A stretch of DNA of 64,000 nucleotides, taken from positions 101,963,157-102,027,156 of the forward strand of contig NC_079492.1 of assembly GCF_020520425.1 (NCBI RefSeq), written 5' to 3'. Under the pieces are notes generated by a model that saw only the letters and a list, made by a program, of their open reading frames with translations, did no database searches and was not told the DNA's origin. Position numbers and translations under genes: made by a program. Of the stretch, positions 1 to 11,439 are shown piece after piece (within the stretch, counting starts at the first letter, position 1; every line of letters starts with the position of its first letter). Source of the stretch: Spinacia oleracea. Lineage: Eukaryota; Streptophyta; Magnoliopsida; Caryophyllales; Amaranthaceae.

Positions 1-965
1 GTGCGTCGTGGCGCAGCGCACTGCTGCCCACACGCATCATGCTCAGCGTTGTGTGCCCACTGCCCTTGCCCATCTCCTAGCATGCACGACTAGGCCTAGA
101 GCCTTGCGTGCCGTATAGCTCGTTGCTCGCTGCACTCGTACCGCACGGGCGACGAGCTCCCTTGCTCGTCGTCGCGTGCCCGCACTATACAACACCCCTT
201 AAGGGTAACACGTAGCTTCCTTTGCTTTGTGCGTGCAACATTTATGAGCGTTTTCATAAAAATTTAAAATTTTTAATTTAAAATTAACGACAAATTAATA
301 AATCATATTAATTTCATAATTTTAGGGCGAAAAATAGAAAATTTATTAATCAATTAATTTCCAATTAACATGGATTCAAATCTAGGTCATAAAAATTTAA
401 AATTTAACATAAATTAACAATTTTTATGGTGGATTTTAATCATGGATACCTAATTAAATTATTAATTAATTATGAAAAACAAATCAATTCTAAATTATTC
501 GAATTTCAACAAATTAATCATAATTACAAATTAGGTTGTATAGTTAACAAGTCTAGGCATTCAAATTTGTTAAACATATACTGTAGGTCAATAAAAAAAC
601 TCAAGATTTATCAACAAGAATCGCAAATATTCAATTTAACATCTTAAATTTACAAACTTTTGCTTTCGAAAAACTAAAACCTCCGAAAAGTCATAGTTAG
701 GCTTCGAATGTGGGAATTCTGTGTTCGGCCGAAAAATATTGTTTTTGTCAAAATTTTAGAATGCCTTTTACATGCGGAATTGACACAAAAATCACTCGAT
801 TTTGGATGAGTAACGAAGAAACTGCCGAAAAACTGCGTACATATAATTAAATAAACGCAATTTGCAATTAATTAACAATTACGAAAACTAATCACCCCTT
901 TTAATTCTTTGCAAATTTGTAAAATTTAACCATGTCATGCAATTTAGATTATGTAAATAATAAGA
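1..965 (-). mobile_element. Copia copy A, 5' leader (non-coding)
   Basis: On the minus strand this is the untranslated leader that follows the 5' LTR of Copia copy A; the rest of the element lies left of the window. It matches the leaders of the other copies at about 23,000-24,010 and, on the plus strand, 60,390-61,200. Bases 1-200 are GC-rich and the rest is very AT-rich. No convincing coding frame is present. Confidence 0.8.
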
Positions 966-979
966 GGCTCGTGATACCA
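966..979 (-). promoter_or_regulatory. Primer binding site of Copia copy A (variant iMet type)
   Basis: Read on the minus strand, TGGTATCACGAGCC lies one base inside the LTR end. The usual Copia site complementary to initiator tRNA-Met is TGGTATCAGAGCC, so this copy has one extra C after eight matching bases. The same variant occurs at 24,015-24,028, while copy D at 60,374 has the canonical form. Confidence 0.8.
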
Positions 980-980
980 C

Positions 981-2239
981 TGTTAGTTTATGATACATAT
1001 GACAAAACAAAAATCATGCGGAAAAACTTAATGCCAGGAAACATATTATTTACACATAATCATTTAGCATAATTTAGGTGCATACACTATGTAGCGTGCC
1101 CTCCCTAGCTGCGCCCGAACCCAACAAGAACAAGTATTTAGGACTCCAAGTGTCGTCCCTCCGTAGATAGTCTACAGTACGTCCGGATCCGCCTTAAGAT
1201 TGACCAACTAGAATCGCCCTTAAGGTTCTAAGAATTTCGGCTAAATAGGTTGCAAGTGTTTGGCTGATTTTTGGTTCAAAATCTTACCTTTGAATACTTC
1301 AATGTTGTATATAAATTTGTGACCCTAGGCCCCTATTTATAGAGTTATGGAAAAGGACTTATAATCCTATTAGAATACTAATTTAGTTTAATTAGAATCC
1401 TGCTAGGACTCTATTAAATAAACTTTATCTATTAGGATTAGAATTTAATCATATGTCGAATCCCGATAGCTTTATGATTCGTATAGCACGCACACGAGCA
1501 TCGCACGAGCACCGTACACCCGCGCGCAGGCCTCGCGGCCCACGCTGAGCGCACAGCGCCTCAGCCCAGCTCGCTACCTGTGATCCGCGCGCGCGCCCAA
1601 GGGCCTGGCTGGGCCTGGCCTTGCACTGGGCCTGGTCGAGGCTTGGCGTGTGGTTTGTTGCGTGTGGCATGCTGGGCGACGGCCTGGCTTCGTGCTGGGC
1701 CTTCGTCTAGCGAGCCTCGTCCGACGCTAATTCGTACGATACGCTTCCGATTAAATTCCCGATTCCGGAATTCATTTCCGATACGAACAATATTTAATAT
1801 TTCCGATTCCAAAATTAATTTCCGTTTCGAACAAATATTTAATATTTCGGTTTCCGGAATTATTTTCCGATTTCGATAATATTTCCGATTCTGACAATAT
1901 TTCCGTTTTCGGCAATATTTCCTATTCTGGCAATATTTCCATTTCCAATAATATTTTCCGATACGTACCATGTTTCCGTTTCCGGCAACATCTACGACTT
2001 GGATAATATTTATATTTCCGATACGATCCATATTTTCGTTTCCGGCAATATCATCGTTTCCGGAGTATTCATTTCTTGCCTTTGACAATCTCAGCTCCCA
2101 CTGAAACCAAGATCCGTCGATTCCGAATATCCATAGATGGAGTATTTAATGCCATTAAATACTTGATCCGTTTACGTACTATTTGTGTGACCCTACGGGT
2201 TCAGTCAGCGGCCTCTAGCTAGGCATTCAGCTCACTTCA
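981..2239 (-). mobile_element. Copia copy A 5' LTR, first (inner) part
   Basis: This is a minus-strand LTR that begins (plus reading) TGTTAG next to the primer binding site and is cut at 2239 by Copia copy B/C. The missing outer 95 bases lie at 25,449-25,543. A TATA box (TATAAATAG on the minus strand) is at 1333-1342. Upstream in U3 are a GC-rich block (about 1490-1720) and a degenerate array of AATATTTCCGATTC-like units (about 1740-2070). Bases 2235-2239 (CTTCA) are the left copy of the target duplication made by the inserted element. Long frames here follow the repeat phase and are not called as genes. Confidence 0.88.
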
Positions 2240-3636
2240 TGTTAGGTTATGATACATATGAATAAACATAAATCATGCGGAAAAACCATAAAGCCAGGAA
2301 ACATATTATTTACACATAATCATTTAGCATAATTCAGATGCATACACTTTCTAGCGTGCCCTCCCTAGATGCGCCCGAACCGAACAAGAACAAGTCTTTA
2401 GGACTCCAAGTGTCGTCCCTCCGTAGATAGTCCACAGCACGTCCGGATCCGCCTCAAGTTTGACCAACTAGAATCGCCCTTAAGGTACTATATATTTTGA
2501 GCTAATAGGGCAAGAATATGGCTGATTTTTCTACTTAAAAATCTTAGCTTTTTATTGTTTGAATACTTGAAATCCTCGATGTAAATATGTGACCCTAGGC
2601 ACCTATTTATAGAGTTATGGAAAAGGACTTGGAATCCTATTAAGATACTAATTTATTTAATTAGAATCTTATTAAAACTCTATTAAACAAATTCTATCTT
2701 TATTAGGATTAGGATTTAATCATATGACGAATCCCGGTAACCTTAGGATTCGAGTAACACACTTCGAGTGATACGCTAGCACCGTACGCAGGCCTTGCGG
2801 CCCACGCATAGCACCAGCCCTTCTCGACGAAGCCCATCCCGCAACCCCGCGTGCCGAGGCCGCTGCTGGGCCTGGCCTTTGCGCTGGGCCTGGCGTGGCT
2901 CGGCTCTTGCGTGTGGTGCGTGTGGCTTGCTGGGCGATGGCCTGGCTTCGTGCCGGGCCTTCGTCTGGTAGGCCTCGTCCGATGCTAATTCGTACGATAC
3001 GCTTCCGATTAAATTCCCGATTCCGGAATTTATTTCCGATACGAACAATATTTAATATTTCCGATTCCGGAATAAATTTCCGTTTCGAACAAATATTTAA
3101 TACTTCCGTTTCCGGAATTATTTTCCGATTTCGATAATATTTCCGATTCTGACAATATTTCCGTTTCCGGTAATATTTCCGATTCCGGCAATATTTCCAT
3201 TTCCAATAATATTTTCCGATACGTACCATGTTTCCGTTTCCGGCAACATCTACGACTTGGAGAATATTTATATTTCCGATACGATCCATATTTCCGTTTC
3301 CGGCAATATCATCGTTTCCGGAGTATTCATTTCTTGCCTTTGACGATCTCAGCTCCCACTGAAACCAATATCCGTCGATTCTGAATATCCATAGATGGAG
3401 TATTTAATTCCATTAAATACTTGATCCGTTTACGTACTATTTGTGTGACCCTACGGGTTCAGTCAAGAGTAAGCTGTGGATTAATATAATTAATTCCACT
3501 TGAACTGAAGCAGCCTCTAGCTAGGCATTCAGCTCACTTGATCTCACTGAATTATTAACTTGTTAATTAATACCGAACCGCATTTATTAGACTTAACATT
3601 ATATGCATACTTGGACCATGGGCATTATTTCCTTCA
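2240..3636 (-). mobile_element. Copia B/C 3' LTR
   Basis: The plus-strand reading starts TGTTAGG and ends CCTTCA, so the element-sense LTR is TGAAGG...CCTAACA. Its TATA box is at 2603-2612. U3 has the same GC-rich block and TTTCCG-rich array as the other copies, with one internal unit that the partner LTR at 24,030 lacks. The polypurine tract on the internal side, at 3637-3651, identifies this as the 3' LTR. Confidence 0.9.
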
Positions 3637-3651
3637 GTCTCCCACTTGTCC
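3637..3651 (-). promoter_or_regulatory. Polypurine tract of Copia B/C
   Basis: On the minus strand GGACAAGTGGGAGAC abuts the LTR start TGAAGG. Position and purine content are those expected for the plus-strand DNA priming site of an LTR retrotransposon. Confidence 0.7.
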
Positions 3652-5054
3652 TTAGGGACAAGTGTGCATTTCCTAATTCCTTTGTCGCTCGATGCTTGCT
3701 CTTGAACATAAGGTAAGAGTTGTCATCCTTATTATGTCCAGAGGTGTTTCCCGGTTTCAGAGTTCAACTGATCAAATAAACAGATAATCATAGCCTATGA
3801 TTCATCCGAGCACGGCCATGCATTTTACAGTTTCTAGCTCTCCGAGTGGCCTTGTACAACTTTTAAGCATCTCATCCCGATTTATGGGAGGACAATCCCA
3901 ATCTTGCGATCTTGAGATTAGACTTCGTTTGATAGGTGATTACCTGAGCGTTGCCTTTATAGCCTCCTTTTACGGTGCGACGGTTGGTCAACGTCAAAGT
4001 AAGCAGTTCTCAAACAAGTAATCTCAAATCACTCAAGTATTGAGGATTTAGTGTCTAATAATTTTAATGAAATTTACTTATGACAGATTTTCATCTCTTA
4101 CAGTAAAGTTTCATAGGTTTGTCCGATACTAGTCTTCCCAAAGTAAGTATCTATGCAAATAATTATCACATTGCCATGTCCACATAGTTCAAGAAACAAA
4201 ACTACTAGTCATCTTGCATTCTAGTCGTCTAACATTTTCTATGCGTCCATCTTTATAGAAAACTCCGACCAGGGACCATTTTCAACTTTTGACATTCAAG
4301 TTCACTTGAGACATTTCTTAGTCACAGGACTGGTCCTGACAGTCTATCTTGATTATATCGTTAAATTGAAGGGACTCAACATTTAATACTAAACCAAGAT
4401 TAAATGGAATATGAAAATTCATTTCATATATGATAAATGTTCAACCCTTATGTTTTACAACCATGGGCCTCAAACCCATCTTTAAAACAGTTCATGGAAT
4501 TCAAAGCTATGCTTGATTTCCAGTGCTACAATGTGAGCGTTGCTTCTCACTTGTTGCATAGGTTTAGTTATCATGCTTTGCCAATCTTAATATCCTTTTC
4601 ATCGAATGTTCTTCGAGATAGATGATAAGATCTTTTGAGTATGTTTATTTTGTGATCTAGTCTTTTCTTGCTTCAAGAATGGTTCTACGCATTTTTCAAT
4701 GAAGAACCATCAAGCCCGCAGACATGTGATCTACCCAAGTTCAGTGAAGAACTCTTTAACATAAACAACCCTGTTTTATTGCTGCTTAGGCAATAAGTAC
4801 TTTTACTTCAATTTTATAGGTTTCTAGTGATGCTTTGTTTGGAATTACTTATCCAAGCAATTCACAGATATGTGGAATACTTTCCAGCTGTATCTTAGAA
4901 TATAGAAATTAATATTTTAATTTCCCACGCAACAACTCATGGTCTCCAATCCACGTTGCCATTTCAAAACACGATGCTCTTTAGCTCGTCCTTGTCAATG
5001 GTTAACTCCAAAGGAATCTTGCTTTGATCCTTTGCCAGTGTTTATGCGTGTAGC
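3652..5054 (-). mobile_element. Copia B/C internal 3' end, decayed
   Basis: This stretch lies between the polypurine tract and the Gypsy1 insertion point. By position it should be the end of pol (RNase H side) and the 3' untranslated region. Only short frames are present, with many stops in all frames, and no RNase H motif could be read with confidence. It continues on the other side of Gypsy1 at 18,101. Confidence 0.6.
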
Positions 5055-6512
5055 TGTGAGGGGGTCCAAAAAGCACGAGGCTAATGTGTGACCTTGTCCA
5101 TCGTGGGTGTGACGATTCTTTTTATTCAATCAAGTGTAATTGGATTTCCTGTGAGTATACACCCAATTGACTAGTAATATAGGAGTCGCCATTCAGTTTT
5201 TAACGACAATGAGAAAAACTGACAAAACCCGGTTATCGTGACATAAAGGGAGTGCAATTATGTTTGACCACGACGGCCGTAGGTTCCCTTGTGATCCCTG
5301 GTGTGGGGATCTCTCAATATACACCCGCAAGGTAGAGATTGAGGGTTCGGGGGACTGTAACTACCGAGAGGAGTACTTCGCTCGTCGATAACTCCAGAGG
5401 CAGGATATCCTTACTAGCTCGGCATAAATAATTGAAGGGACATGCATTAACTATTAAACTAATCTGAGTTGATTTTAGCAATATGCAACATATAATACTA
5501 ATTCGATCGTGATTATTTGATTTAAATAGCATTAAGGGACCTAGCATGATAATCCGATTTCCCAAAAATATTATATTTGTTAGGCGTGATAGAACAATCA
5601 GATTAGGTTAGTTTAACAGTTCATAAAAAGGGCGAGGAAAGCAGTTAAATCATCGAAAAGGGACACATTACGACGCACCCTTGAGAGGTGCGTCACGGTT
5701 CTCAGAAAACTAACCACTTTGACTTTGCTATTTCTCCTTTTTATTTAACGAATCTCAATTATGGGACAGGATACGTTCTGTTCGATTTATGGATCGATTG
5801 CGACAGAACGCGTGAACAGTTTCGCAGCGAGAGGCTTAGGCTAAGGGTTGGAGTCAATACTCTAAATATAATAGTGTGTTGTTGTTCTTTCACGTCGAAT
5901 TTAGGGGCCTATTTATAGGGAAGAGTTCGTGGAAAGATAGAATTGCAGAGTTCTAATCCACAAAGAATTAGGAAAAAACACGTACCCAGGTATTTTCAGC
6001 GCCCAGGCCTGGGCGCCGAAGATTTCGGCGCCCAAAGCCAGGCGTTGAAAATAGGGTCTGGGCTGTTTTCTTTAGTCAGATTCGGATTCCTGAAATCCGT
6101 AGAGTTTGAGATTAATTCGAGTCTTTTAGCGCGTATCAATTTTGTGACGGAATGCGTCTGGGCCCGTTACGAACTCTAGGCTCGTTAGGATTTTAATTAA
6201 TACGTAACTCTTATTTCTGAATCATATTAGGAATAGGATTCTCGCAGTTTTCTATCTCATTTAGGATTTATGTAGGAATGCAACACCTAATTCTGACAGG
6301 TTTATATCTTTTATGATTTGCCACTTTTAGAAGCTACCTTTTACGGCAGTTACTATTTTTAGCAGGTTTCCATAAATAGCAGGTTTCGGGTGAAATGAAA
6401 TGGGGAATCGAGATTCGTTTATTTTATAGGAGATGCGTTGTCAAGTGGAGATTTACGTTTTCATCATCGAACCTTTCCCTTGCGGGAACGGGGACAAAAC
6501 TAGGTGTCTACA
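5055..6512 (-). mobile_element. Gypsy1 3' LTR
   Basis: In plus reading it begins TGTGAGGGGG and ends GGTGTCTACA, so the element-sense LTR runs TGTAGACACC...CCCTCACA, 1458 bp. A TATA box (CCCTATAAATAGG on the minus strand) is at about 5908-5920. About 75-140 bases upstream of it in U3 is the double GC-rich hairpin module at 5992-6052. The purine-rich minus-strand sequence at 6513-6527 marks this as the 3' LTR. It is nearly identical to 16,650-18,100. Confidence 0.92.
5992..6052 (+). repeat. GC-rich double-hairpin module, copy 1 (in 3' LTR U3)
   Basis: Two adjacent palindromes, GCGCCCAGGCCTGGGCGC and a second of the form GGCGCCC..GCCAGGCG, are framed by TTTTCA on the left and TTGAAAA on the right. 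Equivalent modules stand at 7635, 11,301, 15,813 and 17,587, all in the same orientation. Confidence 0.85.
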
Positions 6513-6527
6513 GTTAACCCCCACTTT
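6513..6527 (-). promoter_or_regulatory. Polypurine tract of Gypsy1
   Basis: Minus-strand AAAGTGGGGGTTAAC directly precedes the LTR start TGTAGACACC, where the plus-strand priming site of the element should be. Confidence 0.8.
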
Positions 6528-6982
6528 GACTGAGTCTTGGAGTAAGACGATGGTCAAAGTATTAAACGGAGTGCGTCACACAAGCCATGGTGTATGTGAC
6601 CTGTTTTGCGAGGGTCTCACGATCCCCCGAGTGATAACATTTGACTTAAGGGTCATCACTTGAAGTGTCGACATATCCCTCACGTGTCATTGGGATTTGT
6701 CAACTGATAGTATAGAAACTTCCTCACTTTGTCATTGGAAGGATCTAAAGGTGCGTAGAAACTCCCTCACTTTGTCATTGGGAGTAGCTACAGATGTTTT
6801 CGAAATTAAAGCTGTAAAGTGTAATTGGGCCTGGCCAAGCCCAATCACGAGGTAAAACGTTTTTAAAGATTCTCATTTTCAGGGCTACCTAAACGAGAAA
6901 ACCCCCTTGTTTTTATAGGACGTAAAACCAATCCTTTAATTTTTGGAAAAAGGGAAAACCGAAAAAGGTTATCGCTGCAGCG
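6528..6982. other. Gypsy1 3' untranslated spacer
   Basis: No coding frame is seen. The phrase CTCACTTTGTCATTGG is repeated at about 6720 and 6760, and a related variant with GTGTCATTGG occurs near 6680. The spacer lies between the polypurine tract and the larger tandem array. Confidence 0.6.
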
Positions 6983-7390
6983 ACTAAGGACCTGCGCGGT
7001 TAGTGACGCAGACCCCGCCCGCTGAAGGTGGGCGAGCCTGTCCGCTGAGGGTGGACGCCCTGTCCGATAGAAGTGGACGAATCTGTTTTGATGTTTTGAA
7101 AATAAGGACCTACGCGGTTTGTGACGTAGACCCCGCCGGCTGAAGATGGCGAACCTGTCCGCTAAGGGTGGACACCCCGTCCGATAGAAGTGGACGAATC
7201 TATTTTGAAATTTATTTTGCTTTTTTGAAAATAAGGACCTACGTGGTTTGCGCCGTAGACCCCGCCGGCTGAAGATGGCGAGCCTATTTTAAATTTGAAG
7301 ATTTTATTTTTGTCGAAAACTGAGGACCTGCGCGGCTAGTGACGCAGACCCCGCCCGCTGAGGGTGGGCGAGCCCATTTTGAATTTCTTA
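6983..7390. repeat. Tandem repeat array in Gypsy1 3' UTR, four units
   Basis: Four units of about 90-130 bp each start with a form of AGGACCTGCGCGGTTAGTG, at about 6988, 7104, 7233 and 7322. Each contains GACCCCGCC and GCTGAAG(G)TGG(G)CGA; the first two also have CCGATAGAAGTGGACGAATC, which the later units have lost. Tandem arrays in the 3' untranslated region are an established feature of Tat-lineage elements. Confidence 0.85.
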
Positions 7391-7634
7391 TTTTGCTTAT
7401 GTAGAAGGGCTTTTGTGATTACAACCTGTTGGTGGGTCGTAATATTTCCTGATTAGATGTGTCCTATAAGTGGGTCAACACTGTGTATATTTTTGTTTAA
7501 CAATAATTTTTTTTTTTTTTTTTTTTTTTCACAATACCGTTTTTTTTTTGGGAAAGAAATATCAAGATAACGGATATCTTACACAAAATAGGGGAGTACG
7601 CGTGCCCGACAGCGAATTTTCGCTGTCTGGGAAG

Positions 7635-7695
7635 CATTTTCAGCGCCCAGCTGTGGGCGCTTGAATTTCTAACGCCCAGAGCTGGGCGTTGAAAA
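7635..7695 (+). repeat. GC-rich double-hairpin module, copy 2
   Basis: Same layout as in the LTR: TTTTCAGCGCCCAG..., a second palindrome CGCCCAGAGCTGGGCG, then TTGAAAATGCG. It lies 20-25 bases upstream of a TTTAAATA sequence that precedes the antisense PMD pseudogene, so it may sit in that gene's promoter. Confidence 0.85.
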
Positions 7696-7714
7696 TGCGA
7701 AGGGGAAGGCTGGT

Positions 7715-7724
7715 CTTTAAATAC
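7715..7724 (+). promoter_or_regulatory. Possible TATA box of the antisense PMD gene
   Basis: TTTAAATACG is followed by a pyrimidine-rich stretch typical of a plant 5' UTR and by a strong splice donor at 7857. Position and composition suggest a plus-strand promoter; there is no transcript evidence. Confidence 0.4.
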
Positions 7725-7739
7725 GCGGACCGTCTCCTT

Positions 7740-10640
7740 CCTTTCCAATTTCCACCATTTTCGCTCAAACTCTTCACTTCTTTCTACTGATTTTTGCTCG
7801 TTTCTTTCACTTTTCTTCACGAATTCTACTCCAAATCACTTCCTAATCTTCCCAATGTAAGTATTTTTCAGTAATTTTGAGCTTTTTTTGTCAATTTCAG
7901 TATTTTTGTCAAGTATTTTTGTGCATGAAATTGATTTGGGGTTTTTTGATTTTGTGCTCCTTTCCTTCAATTAGATAGTTGGAAATGTTCCACATAACAT
8001 GTTAATTAGTTTGTGCATGTTAATTTTTGCAAGTATGTTGATTTTTGTTGAATTTGGGCATTTTCATGCTAGCCCCCAAGTATACCTACGACCCTACTAT
8101 TTTCTTATAATGTAGGTATTCTTGGTATATTGCTTGCGTTCCTCATAATTCATGGGTGACAAATCATGGGAGAATTTTGATTTTGCTGGAGTTAAATTTT
8201 ACTTTAGGGAATTTTGCTAAGTATGAACTTAGTATCATGTTTTTACGGAACAAAAATTGTATGACTCCATTTCATGAGTGAAATGCACTCTTTTTAGGGA
8301 TCGGTATGAGTGCCGATTTTGTCAAAGGTATAATGCCTTGTTGCATTGTTGATCAGCATGTCTGACGAGTCTTAACCCCCTCCTGGTGGCCACGAGGAGC
8401 GTGGCATGACGCGTCAGTCTACTGGCCCGGGTCCCCTATGGGTGGGCCCTGAGCTCTACGACGGTCGTGATCTGCACTACGACCTAGAGCACCACGTGAC
8501 TTCCCGCCTTCATGCGAGGAAAGAGACTACGGTTCGCTGCTATGGCGCAGCGACGAGTGAGACCGTTTTTAGCTATCTGAGCTCGGATGCCCAGGCCTTG
8601 GTGAGGGCGATCTCACTGTTTCCGGAGGTTGAGACCTTCTGGGAGATACTGCGGCTTAACATCTCCCTGTCCTTTCTGCGGTCGTTCATGAGGTGGTGGT
8701 GGGATACCACCAACACCTTCCATTTTCCTTGGGGCGAGATGACGATCACTGCTGAGGACTACACAGCTTTGACGGGTTTGACCTTTACAGGGAACCCCGT
8801 TCGTCTGAGGTCGAATGGCCCATCGCCGACTGTTGCTGAGGGTACCAGGCTCCTGGGCTCGTGGATGGGTAGTAGATTACCTTCGTACCAGCCCCGTGGG
8901 ATACCTTTCGCTGACCTGATGTGGGCTTTGGAGCATGGGGTAGAGGAGTAGCCTTTTGAGACAGGCTCGGCTGTTCTACCTCCATTTTATTACTTCCACT
9001 TTTCTATCGGGTCCGACTGACACCTTTGACCCGAGGTGGATAGGTATGGTAGAGGACGTGTCTACACTGGGTGACCATCGCTGGGGCGATTTGGGCTATG
9101 CGACGCTTGTCGGCCAGATGAGTTTGTCGGTGCGTGACTCGGACCCGAGTAGACGTCACTTTGTGATTACATTAGCGGGAGTGCCGCGCTGATCGAGGTA
9201 TGTGCCTAGACTTTCTTTTGTTTTTCTCGCTTTTACCGGGCCTCTCTTTTTTTTAATGTTTTATTGTCCTTTTCTTTTTGCAACTGTGGGCCTTTGAGCA
9301 CTTACCTTGGCTGGCTCCCCGAAAGGGGCAGAGGCCTTTGGAGTTCCCTGCCGGTCGCCGTTGGGGTTGGAAGAAGAAGCTGATAGTGCGTCCACCGCCC
9401 GATACCGTGTGGGATCTTATCCGGGACGGGAACCCTGAGCATGTACAGAATCTTATCCTCTATCTCGTATTTCGTCATTCTTTTATATTATTTTTTTATG
9501 TGCGAGATCTGACTGCGTTTGTACAAAAACAGGTGGTTTGGACCCCATGGCTCTCTTTTAGGGGTACCCATGCTTCGGTCAGGGATAGTTATGCCCTGAG
9601 CTAGATGCGGGTCTTGTTCGTTGGCCGCCGGGACCCTGTCTGGTACCTGGGAGAGCGGGTACGTATGCAGACGGTCGAGGCTTTTTCGGTGCCCAGGCCT
9701 CCGCCTGCGACCATGCTGTCTACTCGCTCGATAGGCGAGTCGTGGAGGGTCCACTCGAGGACTGGCGTGCCGGCGATGGAGTTGGTGATAGAGGGAGCTA
9801 GCTATTACCAGTTTATCCAGGATTCTCTTCGTCTCCCGGAGCCTGGCGCTGTAAGTTGCCTCCTCTCTTTGTATTGATTTTAGTGTTTTCATGCTCGTGC
9901 CCATGTGTTTATGCCTACTGTGTTTTGTGCAGGAGGGTCCTGACCTTTCGTTGGGGGGATGGGTGCTTCCCGATGCTCGGATCTCGTATACCGGAGAGAG
10001 TGGATCCGAGATTGTGGAGACTTTCCCGGAAGACCGGGTTTTCCATGCTCCGCTCCCTGAGGGAGTAGAGGCGGTATGCACCTTTTATTTGTGTACTCTT
10101 CTTATATTTTTTTTCTTTCTTTTTTACTAACATTCTTGTTTCAGGTTCCGGCCCGTACGGCCAATGCGATGGTGGGGGTGATCAACCGGTTGAAGTCCGC
10201 GTTGGTTCAAGCTCGGTCTGCACTTTCTTGCAGGAGCCCCCACTCTACTCGGGTAATGTGCCCTCTTTTTTTGATCTGTACCTTTTGTTTGGCTTTCGGT
10301 TATTCACTCTCTTTTTGTCTCTTTTTTTTTACAGACGGCTGCTGGACGTGCCGGGGCCGACGACGCGGGTCCCTCGGGCGGGGGACACGGTCGTCGTGAG
10401 AGAGAGAGGGCACGGCACTCGCCCCTACGACATCGCCGTTCTGATACGGGGGTGAGTTCTTCCGGGGAGAGGTCCGAGCCGGAGCGTAGGCGACGTTCCG
10501 TGTCGGTGGCCCGAGAGCCTAGCCCCGAGTTGCAGTCACAACCTCATTTTTGGGGTGACTCTGGCTGGGGGCCCTCATACCACGGGGAGTGGAGTGGATG
10601 GACCGGCGAGGCTTGGAGACATGGAGCCGATGACGAGTCT
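7740..10640 (+). pseudogene. Plant-mobile-domain (PMD/MAIN-like) gene, antisense in Gypsy1, with introns and lesions
   Basis: The product would be a plant mobile domain protein, a family found in host MAIN-like genes and in transposable elements, with unknown biochemistry. Recognisable blocks are the N-terminal part (8406-8951, with FPWGEMTIT and DYTALTGL), a following part in another frame (8956-9189, with WGDLGYATL), the LWAFEHLPW block (from about 9284) and VVWTPWLSF (from 9533). Splice-like boundaries on the plus strand give introns at 7857-8356 (5' UTR; exon resumes one base before ATG 8358), 9198-9283, 9443-9532, 9851-9932, 10,074-10,144 and 10,253-10,334. Damage: TAA at 8373-8375, a frame change near 8945-8956, an AA instead of AG acceptor near 9282, and TAG at about 9602-9604. 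The gene ends TAG at about 10,640. It lies opposite and downstream of pol; antisense extra ORFs here are known in Tat-lineage elements. Exon limits are by eye. Confidence 0.75.
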
Positions 10641-11300
10641 TAGGCTTACCTCCTGTTTTGTACATATTCATTCTTGTATTCCGCATGTATATATATATTT
10701 TTTGCGATTTTTGGTGCAAGAATGTTTTGAGCCTTCCGTGGGCTTTGTTTTAATATATTATAGCAATATTAGCTTTCTAAACCAACGACGAATTTCGAAA
10801 AGGAAAAGACTTTCGTAAAAATAATGAGTTCATATAAGAGTGCACACATATTTTTAGACTAACCGACTACTTGGGGTATTACATATGCATGTTCACTATT
10901 TTTTTGTTTTTTTGCCGACTCGTCCCATACTCCTTTGTTGGGCTTGTTCCTGGAAATTCTTGTGGCTTTGTTTTTTCATTCTATTTGGTCTTGCCCGTGC
11001 ATGGGTTAGGGTAGAGTGCCTTTTGCAATATCTTTTCTTCTTGATGCGTTGCATGACTTTATTATTTTTTAATTTTTATTGGACCGAATCCTTGAGAAGG
11101 ATTGCCTACGTATCTTGTCAGAATTAGGTCGCGCGTATTTCTAGCTTTTGAAAAAAAAAATTGAAAGGGTGTTCATTACACGCCTGCTTCCCCCCAAGTG
11201 TTCGTGGTTCTTTTGAGGGTTAGAAAAGGGAGTACGAACACTTTACAGAAGCGGGAGGGTAGGTGGCAAGAGAGAATGACGCCCGATCTAGGGCGAAGGA
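10641..11300. other. Spacer between PMD pseudogene and pol
   Basis: T-rich on the plus strand, with TATATATATA near 10,690. This would be the 3' flank of the PMD gene and the 3' flank of pol on the other strand. No protein family was recognised in its short frames. Confidence 0.5.
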
Positions 11301-11360
11301 AATATCGGCGCCCAGGCCTGGGCGTGAAAAATAACAGCGCCCAGTCCTGGGCGTTGAAGT
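11301..11360 (+). repeat. GC-rich double-hairpin module, copy 3
   Basis: GGCGCCCAGGCCTGGGCG followed by AGCGCCCAGTCCTGGGCGTT, then GAAG. Spacer and order match the LTR copies. It lies just downstream of the pol stop codon in pol sense. Confidence 0.85.
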
Positions 11361-11439
11361 TTTGTCCTTCGCTTTTTCTACTTTATCGAGTTTTATTCCG
11401 TTTGCTTAGAGTAATGCGCAGAATGTTTGCTTATGAGTC

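Noticed and set aside
5688..6179. Two 76-78 codon frames repeated at 17,283-17,774
   Set aside because: Repeated only because both are in the Gypsy1 LTRs; antisense to the LTR, with no motif.
7497..7545. Poly-T runs as a retroposed poly(A) tail on the minus strand
   Set aside because: No retroposed gene or target duplication is attached. More likely simple-sequence expansion in the element's 3' region.
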